A stretch of DNA of 38,630 nucleotides from an uncultured Oscillospiraceae bacterium (GTDB taxonomy: Bacteria > Bacillota > Clostridia > Oscillospirales > Oscillospiraceae): NCBI GenBank assembly GCA_947628805.1, contig CANRBG010000014.1:1-38630 (forward strand), given 5' to 3'. Positions 38,163 through 38,630 of the stretch are shown here, in pieces. The first letter of the stretch is position 1. The number at the start of each line of letters is the position of its first letter. Below the pieces are notes generated by a model. That model did not search any database. It saw nothing but the letters and a program-made list of their open reading frames with translations, and was not told where the DNA came from. The translations under genes were made by a program, and so were the position numbers.

Positions 38163-38540
38163 ATGTTAGAAAAGACCTATACCCCTGACGCGCCGGAGGC
38201 CATCGGCCCCTATTCCCAGGCGATCAGCGCGAACGGGTTCTTGTTCGCCTCCGGCCAGGTGCCCCTGATGCCCGGTACCGGCGAGGTGGTGGGGACCACC
38301 ATCGAGGAGCAGGCGGAGCGTGCCTGCCAGAACATCAAGGCCATCCTGGCGGCCAACGGCCTCACCTTTGAGGACGTGGTGAAGACCACCTGCTTTTTGG
38401 CTGATATGGGCGATTTCGCGGCGTTCAACGGCGTCTACGGGACCTACTTTACCGGCAAGCCCGCCCGCTCCTGCGTGGCGGTGAAGGAGCTGCCCAAAAA
38501 GGTCCTGTGCGAGATCGAGATCATCGCGGCCTGCAAATAA
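38163..38540 (+). CDS. ridA: RidA-family enamine/imine deaminase
   Basis: 125 residues, normal for the family. It hydrolyses reactive enamine/imine intermediates (2-aminoacrylate, 2-aminocrotonate) released by PLP dehydratases before they damage other PLP enzymes. Family features are AIGPYSQAI, GFLFASGQVPLMP, FEDVVKTTCFLADMGDFAAFN and the carboxylate-binding Arg in PARSCVAVKELPK, with the terminal EIEIIA. A site AAGGAAC is in front of the ATG. Its place in the same operon as threonine ammonia-lyase matches its known substrate source. Confidence 0.95.
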   Translation: MLEKTYTPDAPEAIGPYSQAISANGFLFASGQVPLMPGTGEVVGTTIEEQAERACQNIKAILAANGLTFEDVVKTTCFLADMGDFAAFNGVYGTYFTGKPARSCVAVKELPKKVLCEIEIIAACK

Positions 38541-38567
38541 ACTACCTTTGAGGAAGGAGTACATACC

Positions 38568-38630
38568 ATGAAAGACATCGTAGAGATCCGCTGGCACGGG
38601 CGCGGGGGCCAGGGCGCGAAGACGGCCTCG
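38568..38630 (+). CDS. 2-oxoacid:ferredoxin oxidoreductase gamma subunit (partial, cut by window edge)
   Basis: Only 21 codons are present. MKDIVEIRWHGRGGQGAKTA is the standard start of the gamma subunit of pyruvate/2-ketoisovalerate:ferredoxin oxidoreductases. GAGGAAGGAG precedes the ATG. These enzymes oxidise 2-oxoacids to acyl-CoA and CO2 and reduce ferredoxin. Placed after threonine ammonia-lyase, the likely substrate is 2-oxobutyrate, giving propionyl-CoA. The other subunits should follow beyond the edge. Confidence 0.88.
   Translation, partial: MKDIVEIRWHGRGGQGAKTAS

Noticed and set aside
1-38630. CRISPR arrays, tRNA genes and prophage
   Set aside because: No regularly spaced direct repeats, no cloverleaf with a GGTTCRA-type T arm, and no phage structural or integrase genes were recognised. 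The only mobile trace is the transposase fragment near 31465-31794.

Overview
The window looks like chromosome from a high-GC, spore-forming, strictly anaerobic member of the Clostridia, most likely Oscillospiraceae (Flavonifractor, Lawsonibacter or Oscillibacter type). The signs are AddA/AddB recombination nucleases, a tryptophan T-box, a BofC-like domain, DUF1292 and CmpB-type proteins, ferredoxin-linked redox genes, Gram-positive signal peptides with a lipobox, and consensus TTGACA/TATAAT promoters with 17-base spacers. Placement is by gene content only. No tRNA, rRNA operon, CRISPR array or prophage was seen.

Layout. (1) 97-5052, minus strand: one operon of a tryptophan-rich membrane protein, a 928-residue iron-sulfur/flavin oxidoreductase, hypA and hypB. 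A LysR-type gene diverges from it, and its DNA-binding domain appears to have been cut out in frame. (2) 5939-8139: mscL with a C-terminal zinc ribbon, facing prfC. (3) 8259-12258, minus: a cell-wall block of an SH3/NlpC-P60 hydrolase, a small unknown protein and a class A PBP. (4) 12403-14785, plus: a BofC-like protein, DUF1292, a 6S RNA and a three-repeat lipoprotein. (5) 15021-17447: alaX, a DUF1294 protein and psuG. (6) 17476-20750: a Trp T-box followed by a tryptophan-type ABC transporter. (7) 20939-28068, minus: rpmE, then addB-addA. (8) 28317-30584: a lipid glycosylation operon (MGDG-synthase-like, CrtO-like, PAP2). (9) 30687-33914: a CmpB-like gene, then an apparently acquired patch with visibly lower GC. 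It holds a broken transposase inside 30-base inverted repeats, an XRE repressor and a divergent ATP-grasp/HAD fusion. (10) 34113-34926: a small unknown gene and a MarR regulator. (11) 35318 to the right edge: a threonine catabolism operon of threonine ammonia-lyase, a DAACS transporter, RidA and the start of a 2-oxoacid:ferredoxin oxidoreductase gamma subunit.

The gene sets fit together. The last operon can import threonine, deaminate it to 2-oxobutyrate, clear the reactive enamine with RidA and oxidise the ketoacid to an acyl-CoA. The T-box reads a TGG codon and drives a tryptophan-type transporter. The envelope genes cover peptidoglycan synthesis, peptidoglycan cleavage and glycolipid synthesis.

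The most unusual structure is a roughly 180-base, four-stem element present twice (14792-15012 and 20752-20930). Both copies fill the gap between two convergent genes and end 8 bases from the stop codon of the minus-strand gene. Arm sequences differ between copies but stay complementary, and the linker lengths are identical. I do not recognise it as a named family. Other points to check are the headless LysR, two promoters that place transcription starts at or almost at the start codon (DUF1294 and addB), and a possible invertible segment beside the XRE/ATP-grasp-HAD pair.
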